A stretch of DNA of 40,121 nt from assembly GCA_001507915.1 (NCBI GenBank), contig LGER01000010.1, forward strand, positions 1 through 40,121. Direction: 5' to 3'. The DNA is from Desulfonauticus sp. 38_4375. GTDB lineage: Bacteria; Desulfobacterota; Desulfovibrionia; Desulfovibrionales; Desulfonatronovibrionaceae. Numbering within the stretch: the first letter of the stretch is position 1; every line of letters starts with the position of its first letter. The position numbers and the translations under genes are program-made. Below are positions 7,400 to 15,451 of this stretch, piece by piece. Below the pieces are notes generated by a model. That model worked only from the letters and a program-made list of their open reading frames with translations. It was not told the DNA's origin and searched no databases.

Positions 7400-8254
7400 A
7401 TGTCTGAAATTGACCTACACACTCACTCCACAGCCTCTGATGGCACTTACCAGCCCAGAGAGCTTGTACACTTAGCCCAGACCACAGGACTTAGAGCCAT
7501 AGCCCTAACTGACCACGATACAGTAAGTGGCCTGGCTGAGGCTTTAGAGGCAGGAAAAGAGCATTACCTGGAAGTTATTCCCGGATGCGAGTTAAGCGTC
7601 CAGTTTAAGGGAGTAACCCATATCCTGGGCTTATATCTAAATCCCCAGGCAGAAATTTTACAAAGGGAACTGCATTATCTGCGCCAAAAAAGACACCAAC
7701 GAAATAAACTCATTGTGGAAAAGCTAAACTCCCTGGGCCTGGACATTACTTATGCTGAAGTCCAAGCCAAGGCCAAGGGAAGTGTGGGCAGGCCTCATTT
7801 AGCCCAGGTATTGATAGAAAAAAAAGTGGTTAACTCTGTGCAGGAAGCCTTTGATTCCTACCTGGGACCCAAGGGCAAGGCCTTTGTGCCCAAAGAAAAA
7901 TTCACTCCCCAAAAAGCCATTGAAATCTTAAAAAAGGAAGGGGCTAGCGTCATTCTAGCTCATCCCTTTTCCCTAAATTTAGACCTGGAGGAATTAGCCA
8001 GGGAATTAAAAAAATTAAAAGACTGGGGTTTAGACGGTTTAGAAGTTTTTTATACAGAACATTCTCCCAGCTTAACCCAGGAATATCTCAGTCTGGCTAA
8101 AAAGCTAGACCTGATACCCACTGGTGGGTCAGACTTTCATGGACAGGTAAAACCAGATATTTTCCTGGGTGTAGGCAAGAACAACTTGCACCTACCCTAT
8201 TCCCTTTTAGCCAATCTCAAAGAACAACGCTCAAAACAAGGACTCCCCTGCTAA
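7400..8254 (+). CDS. PHP-domain phosphoesterase (RNase AM / 3',5'-nucleoside bisphosphatase type)
   Basis: A 284-residue metal-dependent phosphoesterase of the TrpH/YciV branch of the PHP superfamily. Characterised members hydrolyse 3'-phosphates of nucleoside 3',5'-bisphosphates and trim short RNA 5' ends. Metal-ligand motifs are in place: DLHTHSTASDG at residues 5-15, LTDHDT at 37-42, a Glu in IPGCELSV, a His in ILAHPFS and a C-terminal GGSDFHG. The ATG directly follows the infA stop codon, and the end overlaps the next gene through TAATG, so the three genes form one transcript. Exact substrate is inferred from family only. Confidence 0.88.
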   Translation: MSEIDLHTHSTASDGTYQPRELVHLAQTTGLRAIALTDHDTVSGLAEALEAGKEHYLEVIPGCELSVQFKGVTHILGLYLNPQAEILQRELHYLRQKRHQRNKLIVEKLNSLGLDITYAEVQAKAKGSVGRPHLAQVLIEKKVVNSVQEAFDSYLGPKGKAFVPKEKFTPQKAIEILKKEGASVILAHPFSLNLDLEELARELKKLKDWGLDGLEVFYTEHSPSLTQEYLSLAKKLDLIPTGGSDFHGQVKPDIFLGVGKNNLHLPYSLLANLKEQRSKQGLPC

Positions 8255-9450
8255 TGTTTAGACCAGAGCTTCTCTGCCCTGCTGGAGATGAAGAAAAGTT
8301 TTTCACAGCCCTAACCTATGGAGCTGATGCCCTTTACCTGGGAGGAGAAGAATTAAGTCTAAGGGCCAAAACCAAAGGCTTTTCCCTTCAGAACCTTTCC
8401 TCTTTTATCCAGATTGCCCATAACCAGCAGGTAAAGGTCTATTTTTGCCTGAACATCCTGGCCCAAGAAAAGCACCTGCCGCAAGTACAAGCTTACCTGG
8501 AACAATTAAAAGCCACAGAAGTAGATGGCCTAATCATTGCTGACCCGGGCGTAATTAGTTTGGCCCAGAAAATAGCTCCACACATTCCCATCCATTTAAG
8601 CACCCAGGCCAATACTTCCAACAGTGCCAGCATCCTCTTCTGGCAATCCCAAGGGGTAAAAAGGGTCAACCTGGCTCGAGAATTAGACCATAGACAAATA
8701 GCCCAAATCAAAGCCCAAGTGGGAGAAAGGGTAGAATTAGAAGTTTTTGTCCACGGAGCCATGTGCATGGCTATTTCTGGGCGCTGTTTTTTAAGCAGCT
8801 ATCTCAATCAGCGCTCTGCCAATCTGGGACTGTGCACCCATCCCTGTCGTTTTGAATACAAGCTAATAGAAAAGACCCGGGAACAAGAACTTTTTGAAGT
8901 ACAGGAAGAAGAATTTAGCAAAATTTTGGCCAGTGAAGATCTGGGACTAATAAAATATCTGAACTGGTTTAAAAAAAAGAAAATCCATTCCTTAAAAATA
9001 GAAGGCCGCAATAAAACCACTTCTTATCTGGCAAGAACTGTAGATGCCTACAAAACAGCCCTCTTGGATTTAGAGAAAAAGCAATTTTCTTTGCCCCGTT
9101 ATTATAGCTACCTGGAGCCAAGTTTAACCAGGCCCTTAAGTACGGGTTTTTTTCTCTCTCAAAGAAAAATCTTACTTCACCCTTTGGCCCAAAAAAAAGC
9201 CATCCTGGGCCAGGTGGCTGAATCTATAGATTCCAATACTTACACCCTAAAGGTAAAATCCCGCTGGGATACTACTAAAAAGGTAAACTTACTCTTGCCC
9301 CGCCTAAAAAAAATCACCCTTGAACCTAAGGATTATGCCCTGGAAAAAGAAAATGGCGAAAGGGTTAGCCTGGCTCATCCTGGCTTAACCTATGTATTTA
9401 AAACCGACTCTCCCTACCTAGCTCCCCATCTTTTGCTGGAAGAAGTATAA
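8254..9450 (+). CDS. peptidase U32 family protein (TrhP-like tRNA hydroxylation type)
   Basis: A 398-residue U32-family protein. The opening ELLCPAGDEEKFFTALTYGA and the YLGG segment are family hallmarks. Four cysteines (C171 and C178 in MCMAISGRCFLSSY, C194 and C198 in LGLCTHPCRFEY) make the cluster expected for the iron-sulfur site of TrhP/RlhA-type members. These prephenate-dependent enzymes hydroxylate tRNA U34 or 23S rRNA. A typical SLKIEGRNKTTSYLA segment follows. The protein is shorter than E. coli YegQ (TrhP), so tRNA specificity is an inference; the historic collagenase annotation is less likely. The last 33 bases overlap, on the opposite strand, the 3' end of larC. Confidence 0.85.
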   Translation: MFRPELLCPAGDEEKFFTALTYGADALYLGGEELSLRAKTKGFSLQNLSSFIQIAHNQQVKVYFCLNILAQEKHLPQVQAYLEQLKATEVDGLIIADPGVISLAQKIAPHIPIHLSTQANTSNSASILFWQSQGVKRVNLARELDHRQIAQIKAQVGERVELEVFVHGAMCMAISGRCFLSSYLNQRSANLGLCTHPCRFEYKLIEKTREQELFEVQEEEFSKILASEDLGLIKYLNWFKKKKIHSLKIEGRNKTTSYLARTVDAYKTALLDLEKKQFSLPRYYSYLEPSLTRPLSTGFFLSQRKILLHPLAQKKAILGQVAESIDSNTYTLKVKSRWDTTKKVNLLLPRLKKITLEPKDYALEKENGERVSLAHPGLTYVFKTDSPYLAPHLLLEEV

Positions 9451-10602
9451 GCCCACTTCTTCTTCTAAGAGTTTTTTGGCTTCTAAAAAGGAACACCCCT
9501 CTTGCCTTGCCACTGCTTTAATGTCTTCTGCCTCTATTCTCCATTGCTTTTTATCTGGCAGTTGAAAACACTTTAGCCTTACTTCTCCATAAGAGGTGCT
9601 TACCTTCTCTATCCATCTTTTTATCACCACTCTCCTTTCTAAGCGAATTCTAACCCCCAGGGTAAAGGTGGTTTTAAAAAAAAGGGATTGGATAGGAGCC
9701 AGTTTGTCTGGAGGGCAAAGCACCTGTAACAACCCTCCTGGCCTGTTTTTTTTCATTAGACCTGGCAAAAAGAGTACATCCAAAGCACCTGCTTGAAGAA
9801 AAGTATTAAAAACCTCCCCCAGTTCCTCGCCTGAAAGGTGGTCCACATTGCTTTCCAGAAGGTAAACCTCCTCCTCTTCTAAAGCCATTTCTTCTTCCAA
9901 CAAAAAACACCTCAGGCCATTAAAACCCTTATCCCAGGTGCCAAAGCCAACTCCCTGGGACAGCAAAGTCCCTTGCGGAGCTTTAGAAAATCCATCTACC
10001 ACCCAATCCAGTAAAAGAGCGCCTGTAGGGGTTATGGCTTCAAACTCCAAGAACCTTCCAGAAAAAGGCTTTCCCTGCAAAAGCGCAAGGGTGGCAGGAG
10101 CAGGCAAAGGTACTTTACCATGGCCTATCTCCACTTCTCCCTGCAACCAGGGTAAAGGACTGGCCATAACTTTATCTACTCCCAGCTTTTCTATTCCACC
10201 CAAAGCCAGCACCAAATCCACCAGGATGTCTTCTCCGCCAAGCTCGTGGAAATGCACCTCTTCTGGTTTTTGGGAGTGAATTTTAGCTTCTATTCTGGCC
10301 AGTTTAAAAAGAGCCTCTTTTACTGTGGTAAAGAGCTCAGGAGAAAGCTCTAAGGAAGAAAGTAAGTCCAGCAAGTCCCTTAGTTTTCTATTTTTGTGGG
10401 TTTTCGCCAATCTAATTTCTAACTTTTTACCCAGAACTCCTTCTCGACTAAAATTTTTAAACTCTATTTTTACTTTTAATTTCTGCTCTAAAGAGCTTAC
10501 AAGGTCAGAAAAATCCACCTCCATATCTGCTAAAGCAGAGACCAGCATATCTCCGCTAATGCCCCAGCTAAGGTCCAGAAAAAGTACTCTTTTACAGGCC
10601 AT
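9418..10602 (-). CDS. larC: LarC-type nickel-pincer cofactor biosynthesis protein
   Basis: LarC (DUF111) inserts nickel into the pyridinium thiocarboxylate mononucleotide scaffold in a CTP-dependent reaction to make the cofactor of lactate racemase and related epimerases. The 394-residue protein shows the family start (FLDLSWGISGDMLVSALADM), the HFHELGGEDILVDLVLALGG segment, the ASPLPWLQGEVEIGHGKVPLP segment and the SNVDHLSGEELG C-terminal domain opening. I take the ATG at 10602, overlapping the upstream gene by 11 bases; a GTG at 10611 would add three residues. No larA, larB or larE lies in this window, so the cofactor pathway must be completed elsewhere, if it is complete. Confidence 0.93.
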   Translation of the reverse strand: MACKRVLFLDLSWGISGDMLVSALADMEVDFSDLVSSLEQKLKVKIEFKNFSREGVLGKKLEIRLAKTHKNRKLRDLLDLLSSLELSPELFTTVKEALFKLARIEAKIHSQKPEEVHFHELGGEDILVDLVLALGGIEKLGVDKVMASPLPWLQGEVEIGHGKVPLPAPATLALLQGKPFSGRFLEFEAITPTGALLLDWVVDGFSKAPQGTLLSQGVGFGTWDKGFNGLRCFLLEEEMALEEEEVYLLESNVDHLSGEELGEVFNTFLQAGALDVLFLPGLMKKNRPGGLLQVLCPPDKLAPIQSLFFKTTFTLGVRIRLERRVVIKRWIEKVSTSYGEVRLKCFQLPDKKQWRIEAEDIKAVARQEGCSFLEAKKLLEEEVGLYFFQQKMGS

Positions 10603-11602
10603 AATTTGCACTCATACTAACCAGATCCACAAACTTCTGCAGATAGTTTAATCTTTTTTTCAACAACTTCTTTTCCTCTTTGGGCAGTAAGTGGGGGTTT
10701 AAAAAATTGATTTCTCCCTTTTGCTCTAGTGCCTGTCTTAAACGCTTGGCCTGGGCCCATTCCCAGAGGTTTTGCAACTCCTTTCCCATCTTTTCCTCCA
10801 CATGCCCTTTTTGAATTAAAAAGGAAAGCCTCTCTAAAGTATGGGCCTTTACAAAGCCATATTTCAGGCTAAGTAATCTCGTAGCATTGATGAGGTGGGC
10901 CAAAATACTTTTTTTAAGGTTAATTCCCCGTTCTTCACCTTTTTTTTCCAGAATAAAATTCCCCAAAAAACTCAAAGGGACACGGAATTGTAAAATTTCT
11001 TCTACCAATAATCTCCAGATAACCGGGTGTTTTCGAATAGTTTCTAAAACTTCTGTACGCAACTGAAAAATCTTTTCTTTTTCTCCATATAAGGGCTTAA
11101 AATCCAAAATAAGTCCTGACTGCCAGGGTCCCCTTTCCTTAGGGTTTTCTAACCAAAATAAAATTTTCCTTTTCCACTCCTCAAGGGTGCCTCTCCACTT
11201 TTCTTCAGAAATCATCACCTTGCCAGGACAAAGAGGTAAACCTGCACCATCTAAAGTCAGAACTATCCTCTGACAAACCTCCTCTAACTGGGCCTCATCC
11301 AGTTTTTCTTTTGGTAAAACCAGACCATTATCCTGATCTGAACCCAGGACTTGCTCTCCTCGTCCCCCTGAACCAAATTCTAAAAACACACATTTCTTCA
11401 ACCAGGGAAACCTTCTGGCAAAATAATTACAGACCTCTATAGCCAGGGCCTCGTTAAACCTGGAAATAGCCAGACTTACCTCTCTAGCACTTTTGCCCTC
11501 TTCTAATAACTTTATCACCATGGACTGACGCCAGGCTCTAATTTTTTTGAGTCGTCCACTTTCTAAAAGAAGGGCTAAATCTTTACGCTCGGTTAAAACC
11601 AT
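10592..11602 (-). CDS. DUF294 nucleotidyltransferase-like protein without CBS or cNMP domains
   Basis: A 336-residue protein made of the DUF294 nucleotidyltransferase-like domain and its helical C-terminal substrate-binding domain. The catalytic strand reads FGSGGRGEQ (76-84) followed by SDQDNG (88-93), matching the GS-GR-E plus DQDN pattern of GlnD/GlnE-like enzymes with both Asp ligands. Most relatives have N-terminal cyclic-nucleotide-binding and CBS domains; this one starts directly with the short helical linker. It is divergent from a DUF4212/symporter pair. That setting is common for DUF294 proteins and suggests a role in controlling transport; the nucleotide target is unknown. It overlaps larC by 11 bases. 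Confidence 0.85.
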   Translation of the reverse strand: MVLTERKDLALLLESGRLKKIRAWRQSMVIKLLEEGKSAREVSLAISRFNEALAIEVCNYFARRFPWLKKCVFLEFGSGGRGEQVLGSDQDNGLVLPKEKLDEAQLEEVCQRIVLTLDGAGLPLCPGKVMISEEKWRGTLEEWKRKILFWLENPKERGPWQSGLILDFKPLYGEKEKIFQLRTEVLETIRKHPVIWRLLVEEILQFRVPLSFLGNFILEKKGEERGINLKKSILAHLINATRLLSLKYGFVKAHTLERLSFLIQKGHVEEKMGKELQNLWEWAQAKRLRQALEQKGEINFLNPHLLPKEEKKLLKKRLNYLQKFVDLVSMSANYGL

Positions 11603-11775
11603 CGCTTCTTTCCCTGGCTAAACGGATTTTTTTTTACCTTAAAAGGAGCATATTCACTCCTAACGGTCAAGGAGTATTTCCCCTTCCATTCACCGAAAGA
11701 ATATAGACTTTTTTATTGATTATTATAATTTAAATGCATCTTTAATGTTTTAAGTCTTGTTTCAGGAGGTTTACC
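11603..11775. promoter_or_regulatory. divergent control region between DUF294 gene and symporter operon
   Basis: This 173-base intergenic region must drive both directions. A perfect TATAAT lies at 11724-11729 on the plus strand but lacks a convincing -35. A short dyad AGGAG/CTCCT flanks an A/T centre around 11644-11661. The strong AGGAGG ribosome-binding site of the DUF4212 gene is at its right end. No sigma-54 -24/-12 site was seen. Confidence 0.4.
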
Positions 11776-12042
11776 ATGTCTAATGTTCAAAAAATAAGAA
11801 AAAAACAGCTCAACTTTGCTCTTAAATTTGGCATTCCCTACTTTCTCTTTGTTATTGTAATGTATCTAGCTGTATATATTGGCAAAGAAACTATTATCAA
11901 GATAAAAATATTTTCTTTGCCCCTACATTACTTCCTGGTAGCTATTTTTATTTACCCTCTTACCTGGTTAATTTTTGGCTTTTATGTAAAAAAAGCCAAT
12001 GAAATGGAAGATAATCTGGAAAAAATAGAAGGAGAAGAATAA
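11776..12042 (+). CDS. DUF4212 sodium/solute symporter small subunit
   Basis: An 88-residue membrane protein with two hydrophobic segments (about 19-38 and 50-70). It has the DUF4212 pattern: an NFALKFGIPYFLFVI first helix and LTWLIFGFYVKKANEMEDN at the end. These small proteins accompany the VC_2705 subfamily of sodium:solute symporters, as YhdT accompanies PanF, and are thought to be an auxiliary subunit. AGGAGG sits six bases before the ATG. The stop codon overlaps the first base of the symporter gene (TAATG), so the two are translated together. Confidence 0.9.
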   Translation: MSNVQKIRKKQLNFALKFGIPYFLFVIVMYLAVYIGKETIIKIKIFSLPLHYFLVAIFIYPLTWLIFGFYVKKANEMEDNLEKIEGEE

Positions 12043-13616
12043 TGGAATTAGGGTATCAGGTTCCCATTACAGCCTTAGTTTTAATTGGCCTTATGCTGGC
12101 CTTTACAGTGGTTACCACCTGGATGTTTCGCATCCAAAAAACTTCTGCTGATTATTATCTGGCAGGCAGAAAAGTAAATAGTTTTATCAATGCCTCAGCC
12201 ATTTCCAGTGATTATTTAAGCGCTGCCTCCTTTTTGGGAGTAGCAGGCATAGCCTTTTTAAAAGGTTTTGATGGCATCATTTATGCCTTTGGTTTTTTTG
12301 TGGGTTATGTTGCTCTGCTCTTATTTTTAGCCTCTCCTTTAAGAAAATTTGGAAAATATACTGTGCCTGATTTTGTTTCTGAACGCTTTCACTCCAAAAC
12401 AGCCAGAGTTTTAGGCGTAGTTGGAGTACTTTTTGTCTCCCTCTTTTATATGGCTCCTCAGATGCTTGGCGCTGGCAAGGTAATGGGCTTGCTCTTAAAC
12501 ATGGAATATAAAACAGCTATTGTGGTGATTGCCATCATCATTACCTTATACGTCTCCATTGGCGGAATGAAAGGCACCACCATAAATCAGTTGGTTCAGT
12601 TCTGGATTCTTTTTGGTGCTATGTTTTTACTTGCCTTTATTCCCTTTGTACTCAAAGGCTATACCTATACGGATATTATCAACTTTTTACACTCCTTAAA
12701 CCAACCAGAGCCCTTAAAAGACACCACCTTTGTGGGCGCCAGTTATACTGCACCTGGCTTTTGGCTCACCAATCTCAAGGATACCTTTTCCCTGCTCTTG
12801 GCCCTTATGTTTGGTACAGCAGGTCTTCCCCATATCTTGGTACGCTTTTATACAGCCCCAGATGGCAAGGCTGCCAGGCGTACAGTTATTTATGTACTTA
12901 TGTTAATAGGCCTTTTTTACATCTTATCTCCTTATGTAGGGCATGTGGTCCGCTATGTGTACATGCAGGCAGAGTCCTTAAACTTACCCAAGTACCTTAC
13001 CTACTGGCTGGCTCAAAACGGTAAAAACTTAGCTGTACCAGTAGCTGGTTCTTACTTTGGCGGGCAAATACTTTTAGGTATTGTGGTGGCAGGCGCTTTT
13101 GCAGCTATTTTATCCACAGTAGCTGGTCTGATTATTGCCTGTGCAGGTGCCATTGGCCACGATTTGGTGGTAAACATATTTAACCCCAATATGCCCGAAA
13201 AAAACAGAGTGCGCATTGCCAGGCTTTCTTCCTTAATCATAGGTCTTCTGGGAATTCCTTTGGGATTTATTGCTGAAAACTTACAAATTGCTGTTCTGGT
13301 GGGTCTGGCCTTTGCCATTGCAGCTTCTACCTTTTTCCCTGTTCTGGTTATGGGGGTATGGTGGCCCAAAATGACCAAAAATGGAGCTATTGCTGGCCTT
13401 TTGACCGGTATTGTTGGTTCTTTTATCATGATTTTGGGCAAATCTTACCTGCCTTCTATCTTACAATTTAAAAACCCAGGCGGCTTTGTTATGCTTTTGA
13501 CCTTTTTAAACATCATTCTCTTTTCCAAGCTGGAATTGGCCCAAAAAGGTGAAAAGGCCCTGCCTCCTGATGTGGAAGAAATAATGGGAGTATTACACGG
13601 CCCAGAGAAAAATTAA
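12042..13616 (+). CDS. sodium:solute symporter, VC_2705 subfamily (acetate/organic-acid permease-like)
   Basis: A 524-residue SSS-family transporter with about 13 membrane helices. The family signature region TSADYYLAGRKVNSFINASA with AISSDYLSAASFLGVAGIAF at residues 34-71 corresponds to the sodium and substrate-binding TM1 region of ActP/PutP-like carriers. Later segments such as GTAGLPHILVRFYTAPDGKA and FAAILSTVAGLIIACAGAIGHD are characteristic. Members move monocarboxylates such as acetate with sodium; the substrate here is not determinable. The DUF4212 partner is immediately upstream and a CBS-ACT protein follows after 77 bases, which suggests regulation by a bound nucleotide or amino acid. 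Confidence 0.93.
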   Translation: MELGYQVPITALVLIGLMLAFTVVTTWMFRIQKTSADYYLAGRKVNSFINASAISSDYLSAASFLGVAGIAFLKGFDGIIYAFGFFVGYVALLLFLASPLRKFGKYTVPDFVSERFHSKTARVLGVVGVLFVSLFYMAPQMLGAGKVMGLLLNMEYKTAIVVIAIIITLYVSIGGMKGTTINQLVQFWILFGAMFLLAFIPFVLKGYTYTDIINFLHSLNQPEPLKDTTFVGASYTAPGFWLTNLKDTFSLLLALMFGTAGLPHILVRFYTAPDGKAARRTVIYVLMLIGLFYILSPYVGHVVRYVYMQAESLNLPKYLTYWLAQNGKNLAVPVAGSYFGGQILLGIVVAGAFAAILSTVAGLIIACAGAIGHDLVVNIFNPNMPEKNRVRIARLSSLIIGLLGIPLGFIAENLQIAVLVGLAFAIAASTFFPVLVMGVWWPKMTKNGAIAGLLTGIVGSFIMILGKSYLPSILQFKNPGGFVMLLTFLNIILFSKLELAQKGEKALPPDVEEIMGVLHGPEKN

Positions 13617-13693
13617 AAAGGGTTGCCTTAAGCATGGATAATGGTTAGACTTTTCTGTATAAAAAATTAAGTTAAACCAGAAGGAGGAAACTA

Positions 13694-14359
13694 ATGTTAA
13701 TCAAAGACTGGATGACCAAAGAAGTAATCACTGTTACTCCAGATACTTCCATGCTTAAGGCTTCTAAAATATTAAAAGAGCACAATATTCGCAGGCTCCC
13801 GGTTATTGACGAACAGGGAAAATTAATAGGCATCGTTACTGATAGAGATATTAAAGACGCCTCTCCATCCAAGGCCACGACTCTGGATGTTCACGAACTT
13901 TATTATCTGCTTTCAGAAATAAAAGTAAAAGATATTATGACCCCCAATCCCATTACCATCAATGTAAATGATACCGTAGAAAAGGCAGCCATAACCATGC
14001 TCAAGAAAAAAATTGAAGGCATGCCTGTAGTAGATGAGGACGAAAAGGTTGTGGGTATCATCACAGACACAGATGTTTTCAAAGTCCTTATTGACATTAC
14101 TGGTGTATATCTGGGCGGCATTCAAATGGGATTTACCCTGGAAAATAAACCCGGCACCCTCAAAGCCGTTTTAGAAGTTTTAAAACAACATAATGCTAGA
14201 ATTACAAGTATTTTAAGTTCTTATGAAAAACCAGTCCCTGGGAAAAGACAGGTATTTATTCGCATTCAAGATATGGAAAAATCTGAAGAAAACAAACTTA
14301 AAGAAGAACTGGAAAAGAATTTTGAACTCCTTTACTGGATAAGGGACCATGTAGCTTAA
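13694..14359 (+). CDS. CBS-pair plus ACT-domain protein (AcuB-like)
   Basis: A 221-residue regulatory protein. CBS1 spans about 7-58 (DWMTKEVITVTPDTSMLKAS, RRLPVIDEQGKLIGIVTDRD), CBS2 about 78-132 (DIMTPNPITINVND, GMPVVDEDEKVVGIITDTD) and an ACT domain about 139-200 (FTLENKPGTLKAVLEVLKQH). CBS pairs bind adenine nucleotides and ACT domains bind amino acids or other small ligands. AGAAGGAGG precedes the ATG. It is downstream of the symporter and likely shares its transcript. It may supply in trans the CBS input that the nearby DUF294 protein lacks; that link is inference. Confidence 0.9.
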   Translation: MLIKDWMTKEVITVTPDTSMLKASKILKEHNIRRLPVIDEQGKLIGIVTDRDIKDASPSKATTLDVHELYYLLSEIKVKDIMTPNPITINVNDTVEKAAITMLKKKIEGMPVVDEDEKVVGIITDTDVFKVLIDITGVYLGGIQMGFTLENKPGTLKAVLEVLKQHNARITSILSSYEKPVPGKRQVFIRIQDMEKSEENKLKEELEKNFELLYWIRDHVA

Positions 14360-14365
14360 ACCAAA

Positions 14366-14392
14366 CAAGGGAAAGCCCAGGGCTTTCCCTTG
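14366..14392 (+). terminator. perfect 13-bp hairpin between CBS-ACT and TIM-barrel genes
   Basis: CAAGGGAAAGCCC (14366-14378) pairs perfectly with GGGCTTTCCCTTG (14380-14392), leaving a one-base centre (in practice a loop of five or more). No T-run follows on either strand; the plus side continues AAAAAGTTAAT into the next start codon 11 bases away. It could be a processing or stability hairpin, an attenuator, or a weak terminator. Confidence 0.5.
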
Positions 14393-14403
14393 AAAAAGTT
14401 AAT

Positions 14404-15171
14404 ATGGATTTTCTTCCCCTTCTTTCCACAGGCTCTCTTTTTCATTTACCCTTAGAACAGATAGCTTCTATAGGCCAAAAAGCTGGATTTAGGGGCCTGG
14501 AACTTATCTTAAATACTCCAGAACTAACCCAGGACCTGGAAAGGTTAAAAAAAGTAAATTCCCTTCTTCCCATTCGAAGTATCCATGCTCCCTTTCGCAA
14601 TTGGAGTCTTTGGGGTGGTTATTTAAAGGCCCTGGAAAAGACCATAAATCTGGGACAAAAGCTAGAAAGTGTCCAAAACATTACCCTTCATCCTCCCTTA
14701 CTACGCCTGGGACACCTGGGACATTTCTGGTGGTTTACTAAAAGCAAAAACTTACCTCAGGATTTAAACTCCTCTCTTCCCCTTTCCCTGGAAAACCTGC
14801 CCACCATGGAAAAAGATCCCTTAAATCATAAAGGCTTTTCTACCTATTTAAAGTTATGCGCAGAAAAAAAACTTTTTCTCACCCTGGATGTCTGTCATTT
14901 GGGAGTAAGTAAGGAAAATATTTTAAAGGCCTTAAAAGTAATCTTTGCAGAATGTTTTACTGCTCTAAAAAATATCCACTTTTCTGATGCCAGGGGACTA
15001 AAGGAACACCTTTTTCCTGGCCAGGGAGACTTGCCTCTAAGCCAATTTATAACTAAACTAAAGAAATACAATTATAAAGGCTTACTTACTCTGGAAGTAG
15101 GCCCTGCCTGTTTGCCAAAGCAGGAAGAAGAGATTATAGCAAAATTAAAATCTTTTTTAAACCAACTTTAA
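14404..15171 (+). CDS. sugar phosphate isomerase/epimerase-type TIM-barrel protein
   Basis: A 255-residue protein of the xylose-isomerase-like TIM-barrel superfamily (AP_endonuc_2 fold). Supporting segments are IGQKAGFRGLELIL (strand 1 with metal-ligand Glu style), SIHAPFRNW, NITLHPPL, LSLENLP (Glu ligand), LTLDVCHLG (Asp and His ligands), NIHFSDARG (His ligand) and GLLTLEVGP (final Glu). The pattern of ligands fits a metal-dependent isomerase or endonuclease IV-like fold, but the substrate is unknown. There is no clear ribosome-binding site; a perfect hairpin lies just upstream of the ATG. It leads a four-gene operon with redox and Fe-S genes. Confidence 0.8.
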   Translation: MDFLPLLSTGSLFHLPLEQIASIGQKAGFRGLELILNTPELTQDLERLKKVNSLLPIRSIHAPFRNWSLWGGYLKALEKTINLGQKLESVQNITLHPPLLRLGHLGHFWWFTKSKNLPQDLNSSLPLSLENLPTMEKDPLNHKGFSTYLKLCAEKKLFLTLDVCHLGVSKENILKALKVIFAECFTALKNIHFSDARGLKEHLFPGQGDLPLSQFITKLKKYNYKGLLTLEVGPACLPKQEEEIIAKLKSFLNQL

Positions 15172-15189
15172 ACCTCAAAAGGAGTTCTT

Positions 15190-15450
15190 ATGCCGAACAA
15201 AGATATTGTTCTTTTTGCTTTAAGCACCTGTATACACTGCAAAAACACTAAAAAATTCCTGGACCAAAAAAAGGTTGATTATGATTGCATCTATGTGGAC
15301 CTGCTGGAAGGAGAGGAAAGGGAAAAGGCCATTGAGGAAATCAAAAAATACAATCCAGACCTATCTTTTCCCACTTTGGTAGTTTTATCCAATGGCAAAG
15401 TAGTGGTGGGGTTTCAAGAAGATAAAATTAAAGAAGTTTTGGGATGCTAA
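15190..15450 (+). CDS. glutaredoxin-like (NrdH-type) protein, CIHC active site
   Basis: An 86-residue thioredoxin-fold protein with the redox motif CIHC (C14, C17) at the end of strand 1 (IVLFALSTC), the cis-Pro loop SFPTLVVLSNGKVVVGF and a C-terminal cysteine. NrdH and related glutaredoxin-like proteins are usually reduced by thioredoxin reductase or, in this setting, possibly by the ferredoxin:thioredoxin reductase subunit encoded one base downstream. AAAGGAG lies eight bases before the ATG. The tight linkage makes it a good candidate substrate of that reductase. Confidence 0.87.
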   Translation: MPNKDIVLFALSTCIHCKNTKKFLDQKKVDYDCIYVDLLEGEEREKAIEEIKKYNPDLSFPTLVVLSNGKVVVGFQEDKIKEVLGC

Positions 15451-15451
15451 A

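Noticed and set aside
9596-10651. Several plus-strand open frames opposite larC and the DUF294 gene
   Set aside because: They are antisense shadows of well-conserved genes, with no ribosome-binding sites and serine/proline-rich translations.
13110-13118. Consensus DnaA box TTATCCACA
   Set aside because: Single copy inside the symporter coding region; no cluster of boxes, no dnaA/dnaN nearby, so no origin is claimed.
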